Below, piece after piece: positions 21,546-32,131 of a DNA stretch of 64,000 bases. How positions within the stretch are numbered: the stretch's first letter is position 1; every line of letters starts with the position of its first letter. This DNA comes from Pseudoxanthomonas beigongshangi. GTDB lineage: Bacteria > Pseudomonadota > Gammaproteobacteria > Xanthomonadales > Xanthomonadaceae. The notes beneath the pieces were generated by a model that saw only the letters and a list, made by a program, of their open reading frames with translations, had not been told where the DNA came from and did no database searches. The stretch is from the NCBI RefSeq assembly GCF_016820515.1, contig NZ_JADHDV010000001.1, positions 186,001 to 250,000 on the forward strand, given 5' to 3'. The position numbers were made by a program, and so were the translations under genes.

Positions 21546-22049
21546 ATGTCGACCGTGGCCGCGATTCCTTCCGACGCCGAACTGCGCGAGCAGGCCGAAC
21601 TGATTGGCGCCCGCCTGCGCGCCGAGCACGATCACCTGGTGACCGCGGAAAGCTGCACCGGCGGCTGGATCGCCAAGACGGTGACCGACATCGCCGGTTC
21701 CTCGGACTGGTTCGACAGCGGCATGGTGGCGTACAGCTACGAGGCCAAGCAGGCGCTGCTGGGCGTACGCCCGCAGACGCTGGAAACCCATGGCGCGGTC
21801 AGTCGCGAGACCGTCATCGAGATGGTGTCCGGCGCGCTGGTCAATTCCGGTGCCAGCGTCGCCGTGGCGGTGACCGGCATCGCCGGCCCCGGCGGCGGCA
21901 GCGAGGGCAAGCCGGTCGGCACGGTCTGGATTGGCTGGAAGCGGCGCGGCGGCTACGCGCGCGCCGAAGTGTTCCAGTTCGACGGCGACCGCGACGCCGT
22001 GCGCCGGCAGACCGTGGCCTCCGCGCTGCGCGGGCTGGAACGGTTGTGA
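21546..22049 (+). CDS. pncC: Nicotinamide-nucleotide amidohydrolase (CinA C-terminal domain family)
   Basis: The product is 167 aa, only the CinA amidohydrolase domain with no N-terminal MoCF-like domain, as in E. coli PncC/YgaD. The motifs TAESCTGGWIAK, SYEAKQALLGV and VTGIAGPGGGSEGKPVGTVWIG are present. The enzyme deamidates NMN to NaMN in the pyridine nucleotide cycle. It lies upstream of the AarF gene, lexA and recA, the usual neighbourhood of cinA. Confidence 0.92.
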   Translation: MSTVAAIPSDAELREQAELIGARLRAEHDHLVTAESCTGGWIAKTVTDIAGSSDWFDSGMVAYSYEAKQALLGVRPQTLETHGAVSRETVIEMVSGALVNSGASVAVAVTGIAGPGGGSEGKPVGTVWIGWKRRGGYARAEVFQFDGDRDAVRRQTVASALRGLERL

Positions 22050-22082
22050 CGATGCAGACGGGCAGGGACGGGCGACGCTGAC

Positions 22083-23765
22083 ATGTGGGAGACCTTGGGG
22101 GCGGTACGCGATCTGGGGCGGCTGCAGGAAATCGCGTCGGTCCTGATCCGCAACGGTTTCGGCGACATGGTGCGGCGCGTCGGCCTGGCCGGCGCGCTGG
22201 AACGGGCCGGCCGCCTGCTGCACTGGCAGCATGCGGAGGAAACCCTGCGGATGGAGCCGCCCGAGCGCCTGCGCCGCGCGCTGGAAGCGCTGGGCCCGAC
22301 CTTCGTCAAGCTTGGACAGGTGCTGGCCACCCGCATCGACCTGCTGCCACCGGAATGGATCGCCGAGCTGAGCCGGTTGCAGAACGCGGTGCCGGCGTTG
22401 CCGTATGACGCCATCCGCCCGCAATTGATCGAAGACCTGGGCGACGCGCCGGAGAACATCTTCGCCCGACTGGATCCGGAACCACTCGCGGCCGCGTCGC
22501 TGGCGCAGGCGCATCGCGCCTGGCTCGATGACGGCACGGCGGTGGTGCTGAAGGTGCGCCGGCCGGGCATCCGCGAAGTGGTCGAAGCGGATCTGCGCCT
22601 GCTGGCGCGGCTGGCCGAAATCATCCAGGCGCAGGTTCCCGACCTGCGCCGCTATCACCCGGTGGGCATCGCCCAGCAATTCGCCGCGTCGCTGCGCGCG
22701 GAACTGGATTTCGCGAGCGAATGCCGCAACGCCGAGCGCATCGCGTTCAATTTCCGCGACCATCCCGAAGTGCTGATTCCGGCGGTGCACTGGCAATGGA
22801 CCAGCGAGCGCCTGAGCGTGCAGGACTGGGTGGACGGCATTCCCGGCTGCGATTTGGCGGCCGTCGACGCGGCGGGACTGGATCGCCACGCGCTGGCGAG
22901 CACGGGCGCGGCGATCGTGCTCAAGATGGTGCTGGTGGATGGCCTGTTCCATGCCGATCCGCACCCCGGCAACGTGTTCTATCTTCGCGACGGTCGCATC
23001 GGCCTGATCGACTTCGGGATGGTCGGCGGCGTGTCCGAACAGCGGCGATTCCAGGTCGCGCGCTTGCTCAACGGGCTGGTCGGCGAGGACCCGGAGGCCG
23101 TCACCGACATCCTGCTCGACTGGACCGAGGGCGACGCGTCGGTCGACGAAACCCGCCTGCAGGCCGACGTCGGCGTGTTCACCGATCGCTATCGCGGCGT
23201 GCCGCTGAAACAACTGCGGATGGGCGCGATGCTCACCGACGTGGCTGCGCTGCTGCGCCGGCACGGCCTGAGCCTGCCGCCGGATCTGGCGCTGATGATC
23301 AAGGCGTTCCTGACCCTGGAAGGCCTGGGCCGGCAACTGGATCCGGAATTCGACATGGCCAGCGAGGCGCGCCCCTACCTGGAGCGGGCGATCCTGGATC
23401 GCTATTCACCGCGCGCGGTCGCCCGGCGGGGACGCCGCAGCCTGTCCGGCGCCCTGGACCTGGTCGGCGACATGCCGCGGGACCTGCGCCGCCTGCTGCA
23501 GGCGGCCCGCCGCGGACGCCTGCGCGGGCAACTGGACATCACCTCGCTGAAAGCCTTCGGCGACCAGCTCAACAGCGCCGCCAACCGGCTGACCATCGGC
23601 GTGGTCACCGCCGCCCTGATCATCGGCTCGTCCATCGTGATGAACAGCGTCGGCGGAGGCATCTCCAACCGCTGGCTGATGGCGATGGGCGTGCTGGGCT
23701 TCGTGTTCGCGGCGATGACCGGCGTCTGGATCGTGCTGTCGATCTGGCGCAGCGGGCGGAAGTAG
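22083..23765 (+). CDS. AarF/UbiB (ABC1) family atypical kinase-like protein
   Basis: The product is 560 aa. Family motifs are visible: GPTFVKLGQVLATR (KxGQ, residues about 75-90), the alanine-rich loop AAASLAQAHRA replacing a Gly-rich loop, VVLKVRRPGI (ATP lysine), FHADPHPGNVFY (catalytic loop) and LIDFGMVG (metal-binding DFG). Two C-terminal transmembrane segments follow (TIGVVTAALIIG and AMGVLGFVFAAMTG). UbiB-type proteins support ubiquinone biosynthesis or lipid extraction. Whether this copy is UbiB itself is uncertain, because it sits away from ubiE/ubiJ. Confidence 0.88.
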   Translation: MWETLGAVRDLGRLQEIASVLIRNGFGDMVRRVGLAGALERAGRLLHWQHAEETLRMEPPERLRRALEALGPTFVKLGQVLATRIDLLPPEWIAELSRLQNAVPALPYDAIRPQLIEDLGDAPENIFARLDPEPLAAASLAQAHRAWLDDGTAVVLKVRRPGIREVVEADLRLLARLAEIIQAQVPDLRRYHPVGIAQQFAASLRAELDFASECRNAERIAFNFRDHPEVLIPAVHWQWTSERLSVQDWVDGIPGCDLAAVDAAGLDRHALASTGAAIVLKMVLVDGLFHADPHPGNVFYLRDGRIGLIDFGMVGGVSEQRRFQVARLLNGLVGEDPEAVTDILLDWTEGDASVDETRLQADVGVFTDRYRGVPLKQLRMGAMLTDVAALLRRHGLSLPPDLALMIKAFLTLEGLGRQLDPEFDMASEARPYLERAILDRYSPRAVARRGRRSLSGALDLVGDMPRDLRRLLQAARRGRLRGQLDITSLKAFGDQLNSAANRLTIGVVTAALIIGSSIVMNSVGGGISNRWLMAMGVLGFVFAAMTGVWIVLSIWRSGRK

Positions 23766-23828
23766 GCCGACTCCGCGGCCAGCAGGCTGGCGGGGCCCCG
23801 GCGTGCCGAAAGGGAATGGGGTACAGGC

Positions 23829-23857
23829 TTGCCAAGTGCGTTTGTTAGTAGTAATAC
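23829..23857 (+). promoter_or_regulatory. Candidate lexA promoter
   Basis: TTGCCA (23829-23834) and TAATAC (23852-23857) are separated by 17 bp. The -10 lies inside the LexA palindrome. A start about 7 nt downstream would fall at or next to the A of the lexA ATG (23866), giving a leaderless mRNA. Confidence 0.5.
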
Positions 23858-23863
23858 TACTAA
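23845..23863. promoter_or_regulatory. LexA operator (SOS box)
   Basis: The perfect palindrome TTAGTAGTAATACTACTAA ends 2 nt before the lexA start codon. It matches the LexA target known for Xanthomonas lexA (TTAG-N6-TACTA type). It overlaps the candidate -10, so LexA should repress its own gene. Confidence 0.93.
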
Positions 23864-23865
23864 CC

Positions 23866-24513
23866 ATGGACCTGACCGATACCCAGCAAGCCATCCTCGC
23901 CCTGATTGCCGAGCGCATCGAGGCCGAGGGCATGCCGCCCTCCCAGACCGAGATTGCCCGGGCCTTCGGGTTCAAGGGCGTGCGGGCGGCGCAATACCAT
24001 CTGGAAGCCCTGGAGCAGGCCGGTGCCATCGAGCGGCTGCCGGGCCGGGCACGCGGAATCCGCCTGCTGAAGGCGCCGGTGCAGCCGCAGCCGGAGCTGG
24101 AGCTGGCATTCCCCTCCGCCAACGACGACGGGCTGCGGATTCCGGTGTTGGGCCAGGTCGCGGCGGGCGCGCCGATTGGCGCCGATGCCGGCCATCATGA
24201 CTACGTGCTGCTGGACCGGGCGTTCTTCGCCCCGGCTCCGGACTACCTGCTGCGGGTCAAGGGCGATTCCATGCGCGACGAGGGCATCTTCGACGGTGAC
24301 CTGATCGGCGTGCACCGCACCCGTGACGCGCGTTCGGGGCAAATCGTCGTCGCCCGCATCGACGACGAGATCACGGTCAAGCTGCTCAAGGTCGGCAAGG
24401 ACCGGATTCGCCTGCTGCCGCGCAATCCCGACTATTCGCCCATCGAAGTGCAGCCGGATCAGGATTTCGCCATCGAAGGCCTGTATTGCGGCCTGGTGAG
24501 GCCCAACCGGTGA
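23866..24513 (+). CDS. lexA: SOS repressor LexA
   Basis: The product is 215 aa starting MDLTDTQQAILALIAERIEA, the N-terminus usual for Xanthomonadaceae. The winged HTH covers residues 1-65 (PPSQTEIARAFGFKGVRAAQYHLEAL). The self-cleavage site is Ala100-Gly101 (QVAAGAPIG). The catalytic dyad is Ser135 (GDSMRDEGIFDGD) and Lys172 (DEITVKLL). It represses SOS genes and is inactivated on RecA filaments. There is no Shine-Dalgarno sequence; the operator occupies that place. recA follows 167 bp downstream. Confidence 0.98.
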   Translation: MDLTDTQQAILALIAERIEAEGMPPSQTEIARAFGFKGVRAAQYHLEALEQAGAIERLPGRARGIRLLKAPVQPQPELELAFPSANDDGLRIPVLGQVAAGAPIGADAGHHDYVLLDRAFFAPAPDYLLRVKGDSMRDEGIFDGDLIGVHRTRDARSGQIVVARIDDEITVKLLKVGKDRIRLLPRNPDYSPIEVQPDQDFAIEGLYCGLVRPNR

Positions 24514-24607
24514 AGGGCCGACGGAACCGTGCGGGTTTGTCCGACGCCCGGCCGCCGGATTCCCCGATGGCCGGACCACGGCGATTTCCTTAATTTCAGA
24601 TTTTCCG

Positions 24608-24622
24608 GGGCTGTCGCAGCCC
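24608..24622 (+). other. Small hairpin in the lexA-recA gap
   Basis: GGGCTG (24608-24613) pairs with CAGCCC (24617-24622) around a TCG loop. No T-run follows. No TTAGTA-type SOS box was found anywhere in the 167-bp gap. The nearest promoter-like element is TAGCCT at about 24641, without a good -35. Confidence 0.4.
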
Positions 24623-24680
24623 GTGCGATCCACCCCCGCTAGCCTTGCATTCAACGATTGATACTTCCGAGGAACTGATG

Positions 24681-25718
24681 ATGGACGAGAACAAGAAGCG
24701 CGCCCTTTCCGTGGCCCTGACCCAGATCGAGCGCCAGTTCGGCAAGGGCTCGGTGATGCGGATGGGCGACCGCGTGATCGAACCGGTGGAAGTCATCCCG
24801 ACCGGCTCGCTGATGCTGGACATCGCCCTCGGCATCGGTGGCCTGCCCAAGGGCCGCGTGGTGGAAATCTACGGACCGGAATCCTCGGGCAAGACCACCC
24901 TGACCCTGCAGGCCATCGCCGAATGCCAGAAGCAGGGCGGCACCGCGGCCTTCATCGACGCCGAGCACGCGCTGGATCCCATCTACGCGGCCAAGCTGGG
25001 CGTCAACGTCGACGACCTGCTGGTTTCGCAGCCGGATACCGGTGAGCAGGCGCTGGAAATCGCCGACATGCTGGTGCGTTCGGGTTCCATCGACATCGTC
25101 GTCATCGACTCGGTCGCCGCGCTGACGCCGAAGGCGGAAATCGAGGGCGAGATGGGCGACCAGCTGCCGGGCCTGCAGGCCCGCCTGATGAGCCAGGCCC
25201 TGCGCAAGCTGACCGGCAACATCAAGCGCTCCAACACCCTGGTGGTCTTCATCAACCAGCTGCGCATGAAGATCGGCGTGATGATGCCGGGCCAGAGCCC
25301 GGAAACCACCACCGGCGGCAACGCGCTGAAGTTCTACGCCTCCGTGCGCCTGGACATCCGCCGTATCGGCGCGATCAAGAAGGGCGACGAGATCATCGGC
25401 AACCAGACCAAGATCAAGGTCGTCAAGAACAAGCTGGCGCCCCCGTTCAAGCAGGTCGTCACCGAGATCCTCTACGGCGAGGGCATCAGCCGCGAAGGCG
25501 AACTCATCGACATGGGCGTGGAAGCCAAGCTGGTCGAGAAGGCCGGTGCCTGGTACAGCTACGGCAGCGAACGCATCGGCCAGGGCAAGGACAATTCGCG
25601 GACCTTCCTGCGCGAGAACCCGCAGATCGCGGCCAAGCTGGAGGGCGAACTGCGCGAGAAGTTCCAGCCGGCCGAAGCCTCGCGTGGCGAGAGCGACGAC
25701 GCGGACCAGGATGACTGA
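24681..25718 (+). CDS. recA: Recombinase RecA
   Basis: The product is 345 aa from the second of two adjacent ATGs ([17 protein letters not shown]), with GAGGA 7 nt upstream. Walker [10 protein letters not shown] is at residues 65-73. Walker B is [18 protein letters not shown], and loop L2 has [22 protein letters not shown]. The tail is acidic (ESDDADQDD). It forms the presynaptic filament for strand exchange and is the co-protease for LexA. It is followed by recX 59 bp downstream. Confidence 0.99.
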   Translation: MDENKKRALSVALTQIERQFGKGSVMRMGDRVIEPVEVIPTGSLMLDIALGIGGLPKGRVVEIYGPESSGKTTLTLQAIAECQKQGGTAAFIDAEHALDPIYAAKLGVNVDDLLVSQPDTGEQALEIADMLVRSGSIDIVVIDSVAALTPKAEIEGEMGDQLPGLQARLMSQALRKLTGNIKRSNTLVVFINQLRMKIGVMMPGQSPETTTGGNALKFYASVRLDIRRIGAIKKGDEIIGNQTKIKVVKNKLAPPFKQVVTEILYGEGISREGELIDMGVEAKLVEKAGAWYSYGSERIGQGKDNSRTFLRENPQIAAKLEGELREKFQPAEASRGESDDADQDD

Positions 25719-25777
25719 GCCGTTCGGCATGGGAAGTGGCCTGGAATGGATGCCGGCCGCCCGACCCGGCGGATGGA

Positions 25778-26275
25778 ATGATGGGCAGGGATGAAAAGCC
25801 GGGCTCGCCGCGTCCGCGGCGGTCCCGTCCCAAGCAGACGCCGGTCCAGCGGGCACTCGGGTTGCTGACCCGTCGCGAGCATTCGCGGCGGGAGCTGGAA
25901 CGCAAGCTGGCCTCCCGCGGCGTGGATGCAGGGGAGGCCAAGGCGGCGGTGGAACGACTGGCCAGCGAGGGTTGGCAGGATGACCGCCGGTTTGCCGAAT
26001 TGCTGGTCCGCAGCCGGGCCGGCAGCGGTTATGGGCCGCTCCGCATCCGCGCGGAGTTGGCGACCCATGGGCTGGATCGCGACGCCATCGCGGCGGCCAT
26101 GGACACTTTTGATGGCGACTGGACCGAAACGGCGTGCGACCTCGTCCGCCGCCGTTTCGGTCCGGCCGGCTTGACCGATCTGGCCGGGCGGCGCAAGGCC
26201 GCAGATTTCCTGATCCGGCGAGGTTTCGACGGCGGCAGTGTCCGCGCGGCGACCCGGCTGGACTGGGAGGACTGA
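25778..26275 (+). CDS. recX: Regulatory protein RecX
   Basis: The product is about 165 aa starting [20 protein letters not shown] (a start 3 nt later is equally possible). The three-helix RecX repeats begin at [20 protein letters not shown], followed by [20 protein letters not shown] and the C-terminal repeat ([25 protein letters not shown]). RecX modulates RecA filaments. Its position directly after recA is the usual one. The basic N-terminal extension is common in this family of bacteria. Confidence 0.92.
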   Translation: MMGRDEKPGSPRPRRSRPKQTPVQRALGLLTRREHSRRELERKLASRGVDAGEAKAAVERLASEGWQDDRRFAELLVRSRAGSGYGPLRIRAELATHGLDRDAIAAAMDTFDGDWTETACDLVRRRFGPAGLTDLAGRRKAADFLIRRGFDGGSVRAATRLDWED

Positions 26276-26382
26276 ACCCGCCGGGCCTGTTAATCTAGGG
26301 CATTGGGTTGCTTCGGCAGGCCCGCGCCCGCATCTGTGGGGGACGCGGCGTCCGGATGCGCCCGTCAGCCAATGCCAGCCAG

Positions 26383-29031
<2,649 letters not shown>

Positions 29032-29042
29032 ACCGCCCGGCC

Positions 29043-29064
29043 CGCGCCCGCGCTTGCGGGCGCG
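29043..29064 (+). terminator. Hairpin after alaS
   Basis: CGCGCCCGC (29043-29051) pairs with GCGGGCGCG (29056-29064) around a GCTT loop, 12 bp after the alaS stop. The following TGCTTCGG is a poor T-run. It may separate alaS from csrA partially. Confidence 0.5.
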
Positions 29065-29178
29065 TGCTTCGGCCCGTACCATGATTCACGACGATGAACC
29101 TATCTGGAAGCGTCCTCGCGCCCAGCGATGCAGGAACGCGGCCCCGGCCTTAATCTTGCCGGATTCAGGAGAAGAAAC

Positions 29179-29388
29179 ATGTTGATTTTGACCCGCCGAG
29201 TCGGCGAAACCTTGATGATCGGTGATTCGGTCACGGTGACTGTGCTCGGCGTGAAGGGCAACCAGGTGCGCATCGGTATCACCGCGCCCAAGGACGTTGC
29301 CGTGCACCGCGAAGAGATCTACCAGCGCATCCAGCGCGGCGAGGAAGCGGGTTCCGCTTCCCACAACGACGATTCGTCCTCGAGCTGA
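29179..29388 (+). CDS. csrA: Carbon storage regulator CsrA (RsmA)
   Basis: The product is 69 aa starting [20 protein letters not shown], with AGGAG at 29167-29171 as ribosome site. The RNA-binding strand/loop region [13 protein letters not shown] is conserved, with Arg at the family position. CsrA binds GGA-containing leaders and controls translation of biofilm, motility and carbon genes. It lies after alaS and before tRNA-Ser, the common gammaproteobacterial order. Its tail [16 protein letters not shown] is variable. Confidence 0.97.
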   Translation: MLILTRRVGETLMIGDSVTVTVLGVKGNQVRIGITAPKDVAVHREEIYQRIQRGEEAGSASHNDDSSSS

Positions 29389-29394
29389 TTCCGT

Positions 29395-29423
29395 TTGCCG
29401 CCGAACCGGTCTGCCGTTATCCT
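29395..29423 (+). promoter_or_regulatory. Promoter of tRNA-Ser
   Basis: TTGCCG (29395-29400) and TATCCT (29418-29423) are separated by 17 bp, with four of six matches each. A GC-rich discriminator follows (GCGGCC), typical of stringently controlled stable RNA promoters. The predicted start is about 30 bp before the tRNA. Confidence 0.55.
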
Positions 29424-29459
29424 ATGCGGCCGCCGTCGTTCGACTGCGGAACATTTCCC

Positions 29460-29552
29460 GGAGTGATGCCCGAGTGGCCGAAGGGGCTCCCCTGCTAAGG
29501 GAGTATAGGGTCAAAAGCCTTATCGAGGGTTCGAATCCCTCTCACTCCGCCA
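29460..29552 (+). tRNA. tRNA-Ser (anticodon GCU)
   Basis: The acceptor arm GGAGTGA (29460-29466) pairs with TCACTCC (29542-29548), followed by G and an encoded CCA. The anticodon stem CTCCC-CTGCTAA-GGGAG places GCT in the loop. A long variable arm (TAGGGTCAAAAGCCTTATC) and the T-arm GAGGGTTCGAATCCCTC identify a class II serine tRNA reading AGC/AGU. Confidence 0.97.
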
Positions 29553-29559
29553 GTTGCGT

Positions 29560-29593
29560 CCAGAAACCCCGCCTCGGCGGGGTTTCTGGTTTT
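29560..29593 (+). terminator. Intrinsic terminator after tRNA-Ser
   Basis: A perfect 14-bp stem CCAGAAACCCCGCC/GGCGGGGTTTCTGG (29560-29573 with 29576-29589) with a 2-nt loop is followed by TTTT. It starts 8 bp after the encoded CCA. Confidence 0.9.
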
Positions 29594-29839
29594 CGGCGAC
29601 CGCGAATCCGATTGCGCGAAGTCGCGCCGACGCGGTGACGCTCGTTGGTCGCAACGCGCCGACCGCATGCGGCATGCGGGTGACCGATGCTTTCCGGCCA
29701 TCTGGCGACGTGTTCGTTCTTCGCATTTTTCTTCACGGCGTCGCTCGGGACGTCTCCGACAGGGGGCTCACCGATCGTGTCGCCGCGCGGCCTGGGGCCT
29801 TCCAGGGCGATCCGGGCACACCCCTGTCATCGGTCATGC
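29594..29839. other. Non-coding stretch before the BlaI-type promoter
   Basis: About 250 bp hold no gene, RNA or repeat that I can recognise. The promoter and operators of the next gene follow at 29840. Confidence 0.5.
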
Positions 29840-29884
29840 TTGACTACAGATGTAGTCAGATCTAGTTTGACTACATCTGTAGTC
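29840..29884 (+). promoter_or_regulatory. Autoregulated BlaI-type promoter with two operators
   Basis: The -35 TTGACT (29840-29845) and -10 TAGTTT (29863-29868) are 17 bp apart. Operator 1 GACTACAGATGTAGTC (29842-29857) covers the -35 and spacer. Operator 2 GACTACATCTGTAGTC (29869-29884) lies just after the -10. Both contain the TACA-N2-TGTA core known for BlaI/MecI/CopY repressors, centred 27 bp apart. Confidence 0.88.
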
Positions 29885-29902
29885 GCCCCCGTGGAGGGGA
29901 CC

Positions 29903-30289
29903 ATGGCACGCAAGAGCATCGGGGACCAGGAGTTGGCCCTGCTCCAGTATGTGGGGCAGCAGGGAGACGCGTCGGTCGGGGAGGTCGCCGCCGGTTTCGG
30001 CGAGGCGCAGGGACTGGCGCGCTCGACCGTGCTGACCATGATGGAACGGCTGCGCGCCAAGGGATATCTGAAGCGGCGCCAAGCCGACGGCCTCTACCGT
30101 TATTCGGCCACCACCGGCGAGGACGACGTGGTGCAGGGCGCGGTGGCGGCTTTCGTGGAGAAGACGCTGCGGGGCTCGGTCAGTCCTTTCGTCGCCTGGA
30201 TGTCCAAGCGCGGCGAGGTCAGCGACGAGGAACTGGCCGAACTGGAGGCACTGGTGGCGCGACTGCAATCCAAGCGGCAGGAGGACTGA
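29903..30289 (+). CDS. BlaI/MecI/CopY family transcriptional repressor
   Basis: The product is 128 aa from ATG 29903, with GGAGGGGA upstream. The N-terminal winged HTH (residues about 8-70) includes GEVAAGFGEAQGLARSTVLTMMERLRAKGYLKRR in two adjacent blocks, matching BlaI. The C-terminal dimerisation helices hold the region normally cut by the BlaR1-type sensor protease. It should repress its own operon through the two upstream operators. The partner M56 gene starts 3 bp after its stop. Confidence 0.92.
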   Translation: MARKSIGDQELALLQYVGQQGDASVGEVAAGFGEAQGLARSTVLTMMERLRAKGYLKRRQADGLYRYSATTGEDDVVQGAVAAFVEKTLRGSVSPFVAWMSKRGEVSDEELAELEALVARLQSKRQED

Positions 30290-30292
30290 TCG

Positions 30293-31984
30293 ATGGACGC
30301 CTTCATCGTTGCGTGCCTGGAGCGGCTGGCGGCGACCAGCGTGCAGACCGTGGTGCTGGTGACCCTGGTCTGGGGTCTCTGCCGGCTGTTGCCCCGCGTG
30401 CCGCCGGCGACCCAGTGCTGGTTGTGGTGGCTGGTGGCCCTGCAGGCCCTGCTCGGGCTGGTCGCGCCTCCGCTGGAACTGCCGTGGCTGGCGCAGGCGC
30501 CTGCCGTCCCGGTTGTTGAAACCATGCCGCTTGCCGCGGCGGGCGGCGACGCCATGGCGGGTGCGAACACCACCGCGCCAGCGGTCCCGCCCGGGTTTTC
30601 CTGGCAGCTTGGCCTGGTGGCGCTATGGCTGGCAGGCGTGATCGTCATGAGCGGCGTGACGCTGCGTGACTGGTGGCGCAGCCGCGAACTGCTCAGGCGT
30701 TCGGCGCCATGCACGGACGAAGTGCTGGTCGAGGCGCTGGCGCTCGCCGCCGAGGCCCACGGACTGCGGCGGACTCCGCGATTGCGCGTCTCCGACGGTA
30801 TCGATTCCCCGCAACTGGTCGGGCCCTGGCGCCCGATCCTGCTGCTGCCCGCGCATCGGGTACTGGGTGGCGACGACCTCGACATGGCGCTGACCCACGA
30901 ACTGGTGCACCTGCACCGGCGCGATCTGTGGTGGGGATGGGGCCCGACCCTGGCGCGCCACCTGTTCTTCTTCCATCCGCTGATCCACCTGGCGGTGCGC
31001 GAGTACGGCATCGCCCGCGAAGCCGCCTGCGATGCGGCGGTGGTGGCGGGGGATCGCCGCTGCCGTCATGACTACGGCCGCCTGTTGGTACGGCTGGGCA
31101 CGTCGCCCTCGCTGCGCACCGGGCTGGCCAGCGCCTCTCCCACTTTCCTCTGCCTCAAAAGGAGATTGACCATGTTGCAGAACACCGCTTCCTTTCCGCG
31201 CGTGGGTGCTTTCGCGCTGCTGATCCTGGTGGCCGCCATCGGCGTGGCGCCGTTGCGGCTGGTGGCCGCACCCAGCGAGGGTGCCGCCGCGGCGGGCCCG
31301 CAGTCCGCCGGCGGCGGAACGGTCATCGTCCAGTCGACCACTTCCCTGGTCACCACCGCGAGCGGGGAGGATGAAGTCAGCGGACAGATCCACCTGTCCA
31401 AGTCCGGTACGGATCAGGCCTATGTGCGCATCCGCGGCAAGGGCGAGCGCACAGTCATGAACGGCTCCACCGATGATCTGGAAGAAGCGCGCCGCGCGAT
31501 CGCCGGGCAGGGAGACGCGCTCTGGGTTCGCCAGGGCGGCGCGCGCTACCTGATCCGGGATCCGGAGACGCTGGCGCGCTTTGACGCGCTGATCGCACCC
31601 ATCCGCGAACTCGGCGATCAGCAGGGCGCACTGGGCCAGCGCCAGGGCGCGTTGGGCCAGCAGCAGGGCAAGCTCGGCCAGGAGCAGGGCGAGCTGGGCC
31701 AGCGCCAGGCGCGGTTGGCGCTGGCGGCGGCGCAGCGGGCGATGGACGGAGATTCGCGTGATGAATCGGCCAGTGAAAAGCGCGAACAGGCCGAGCTCGC
31801 CGCGCGCCAGAAGGCGTTGGGCGAGCGCCAGGAAGGCCTGAGTCGCCGACAGGCCGATCTGAGCCAGCAGCAGGCCGTGCTCAGTACCCGCCAGGCCGAA
31901 GCGTCCCAACGCGCCAATGAGGGACTGAAGCATCTGCTGGCCACCGCATTCGCCAGTGGCGTCGCTCAGCCGATCGGGAAGTAA
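30293..31984 (+). CDS. BlaR1-like M56 family sensor metalloprotease with heptad-repeat C-terminal domain
   Basis: The product is 563 aa. N-terminal transmembrane helices are at about residues 17-35, 43-60 and 104-122. The cytoplasmic M56 zinc motif HELVH is at 202-206, with REAACDAAV supplying the third ligand. A further membrane helix is at about 305-325. The exposed C-terminal domain is not a penicillin-binding fold. It consists of about ten heptads of the pattern GQxQGxL (GQRQGAL, GQQQGKL, GQEQGEL, then GERQEGL, SRRQADL, SQQQAVL), predicted coiled coil. It probably senses an envelope signal and cleaves the BlaI partner. Confidence 0.85.
   Translation: MDAFIVACLERLAATSVQTVVLVTLVWGLCRLLPRVPPATQCWLWWLVALQALLGLVAPPLELPWLAQAPAVPVVETMPLAAAGGDAMAGANTTAPAVPPGFSWQLGLVALWLAGVIVMSGVTLRDWWRSRELLRRSAPCTDEVLVEALALAAEAHGLRRTPRLRVSDGIDSPQLVGPWRPILLLPAHRVLGGDDLDMALTHELVHLHRRDLWWGWGPTLARHLFFFHPLIHLAVREYGIAREAACDAAVVAGDRRCRHDYGRLLVRLGTSPSLRTGLASASPTFLCLKRRLTMLQNTASFPRVGAFALLILVAAIGVAPLRLVAAPSEGAAAAGPQSAGGGTVIVQSTTSLVTTASGEDEVSGQIHLSKSGTDQAYVRIRGKGERTVMNGSTDDLEEARRAIAGQGDALWVRQGGARYLIRDPETLARFDALIAPIRELGDQQGALGQRQGALGQQQGKLGQEQGELGQRQARLALAAAQRAMDGDSRDESASEKREQAELAARQKALGERQEGLSRRQADLSQQQAVLSTRQAEASQRANEGLKHLLATAFASGVAQPIGK
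31157..31174 (+). promoter_or_regulatory. Internal ribosome site and start inside the M56 sensor gene
   Basis: AAAAGGAG (31157-31164) lies 7 nt before an in-frame ATG at 31172. The downstream sequence MLQNTASFPRVGAFALLILVAA reads like a signal peptide or signal anchor. A separate 270-aa secreted sensor-domain product (31172-31984) is possible; it is not proven. Confidence 0.5.
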
Positions 31985-32023
31985 GAGGGCGGCTCCCTCC
32001 GGCGCCGGCCGACCCGCGCCCCG

Positions 32024-32052
32024 AAAGCCTCGCCGCGGCGAGGTTTTTCGGT
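32024..32052 (+). terminator. Intrinsic terminator after the BlaI/M56 operon
   Basis: CCTCGCC and GGCGAGG (32028-32043, 2-nt loop) are followed by TTTTT, and a flanking A-run precedes. It lies about 40 bp after the operon stop. Confidence 0.85.
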
Positions 32053-32131
32053 TTTCGGAGCTTCGTTGCACCCTGGAAAATTAAGAGGAATCCGATTTTC
32101 TGGCGGTCCCCGGTTTTTCAGACTGTGCCGT

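Noticed and set aside
18801..23336. A 1511-codon open frame on the minus strand
   Set aside because: It lies antisense to the TonB receptor, pncC and most of the AarF gene, all with clear motifs. It is rich in His/Gln/Arg/Ala, as expected from high-GC antisense frames, and has no domain.
29128..29178. A longer CsrA starting at 29128
   Set aside because: The ATG at 29179 has AGGAG and encodes the universal CsrA start [10 protein letters not shown].
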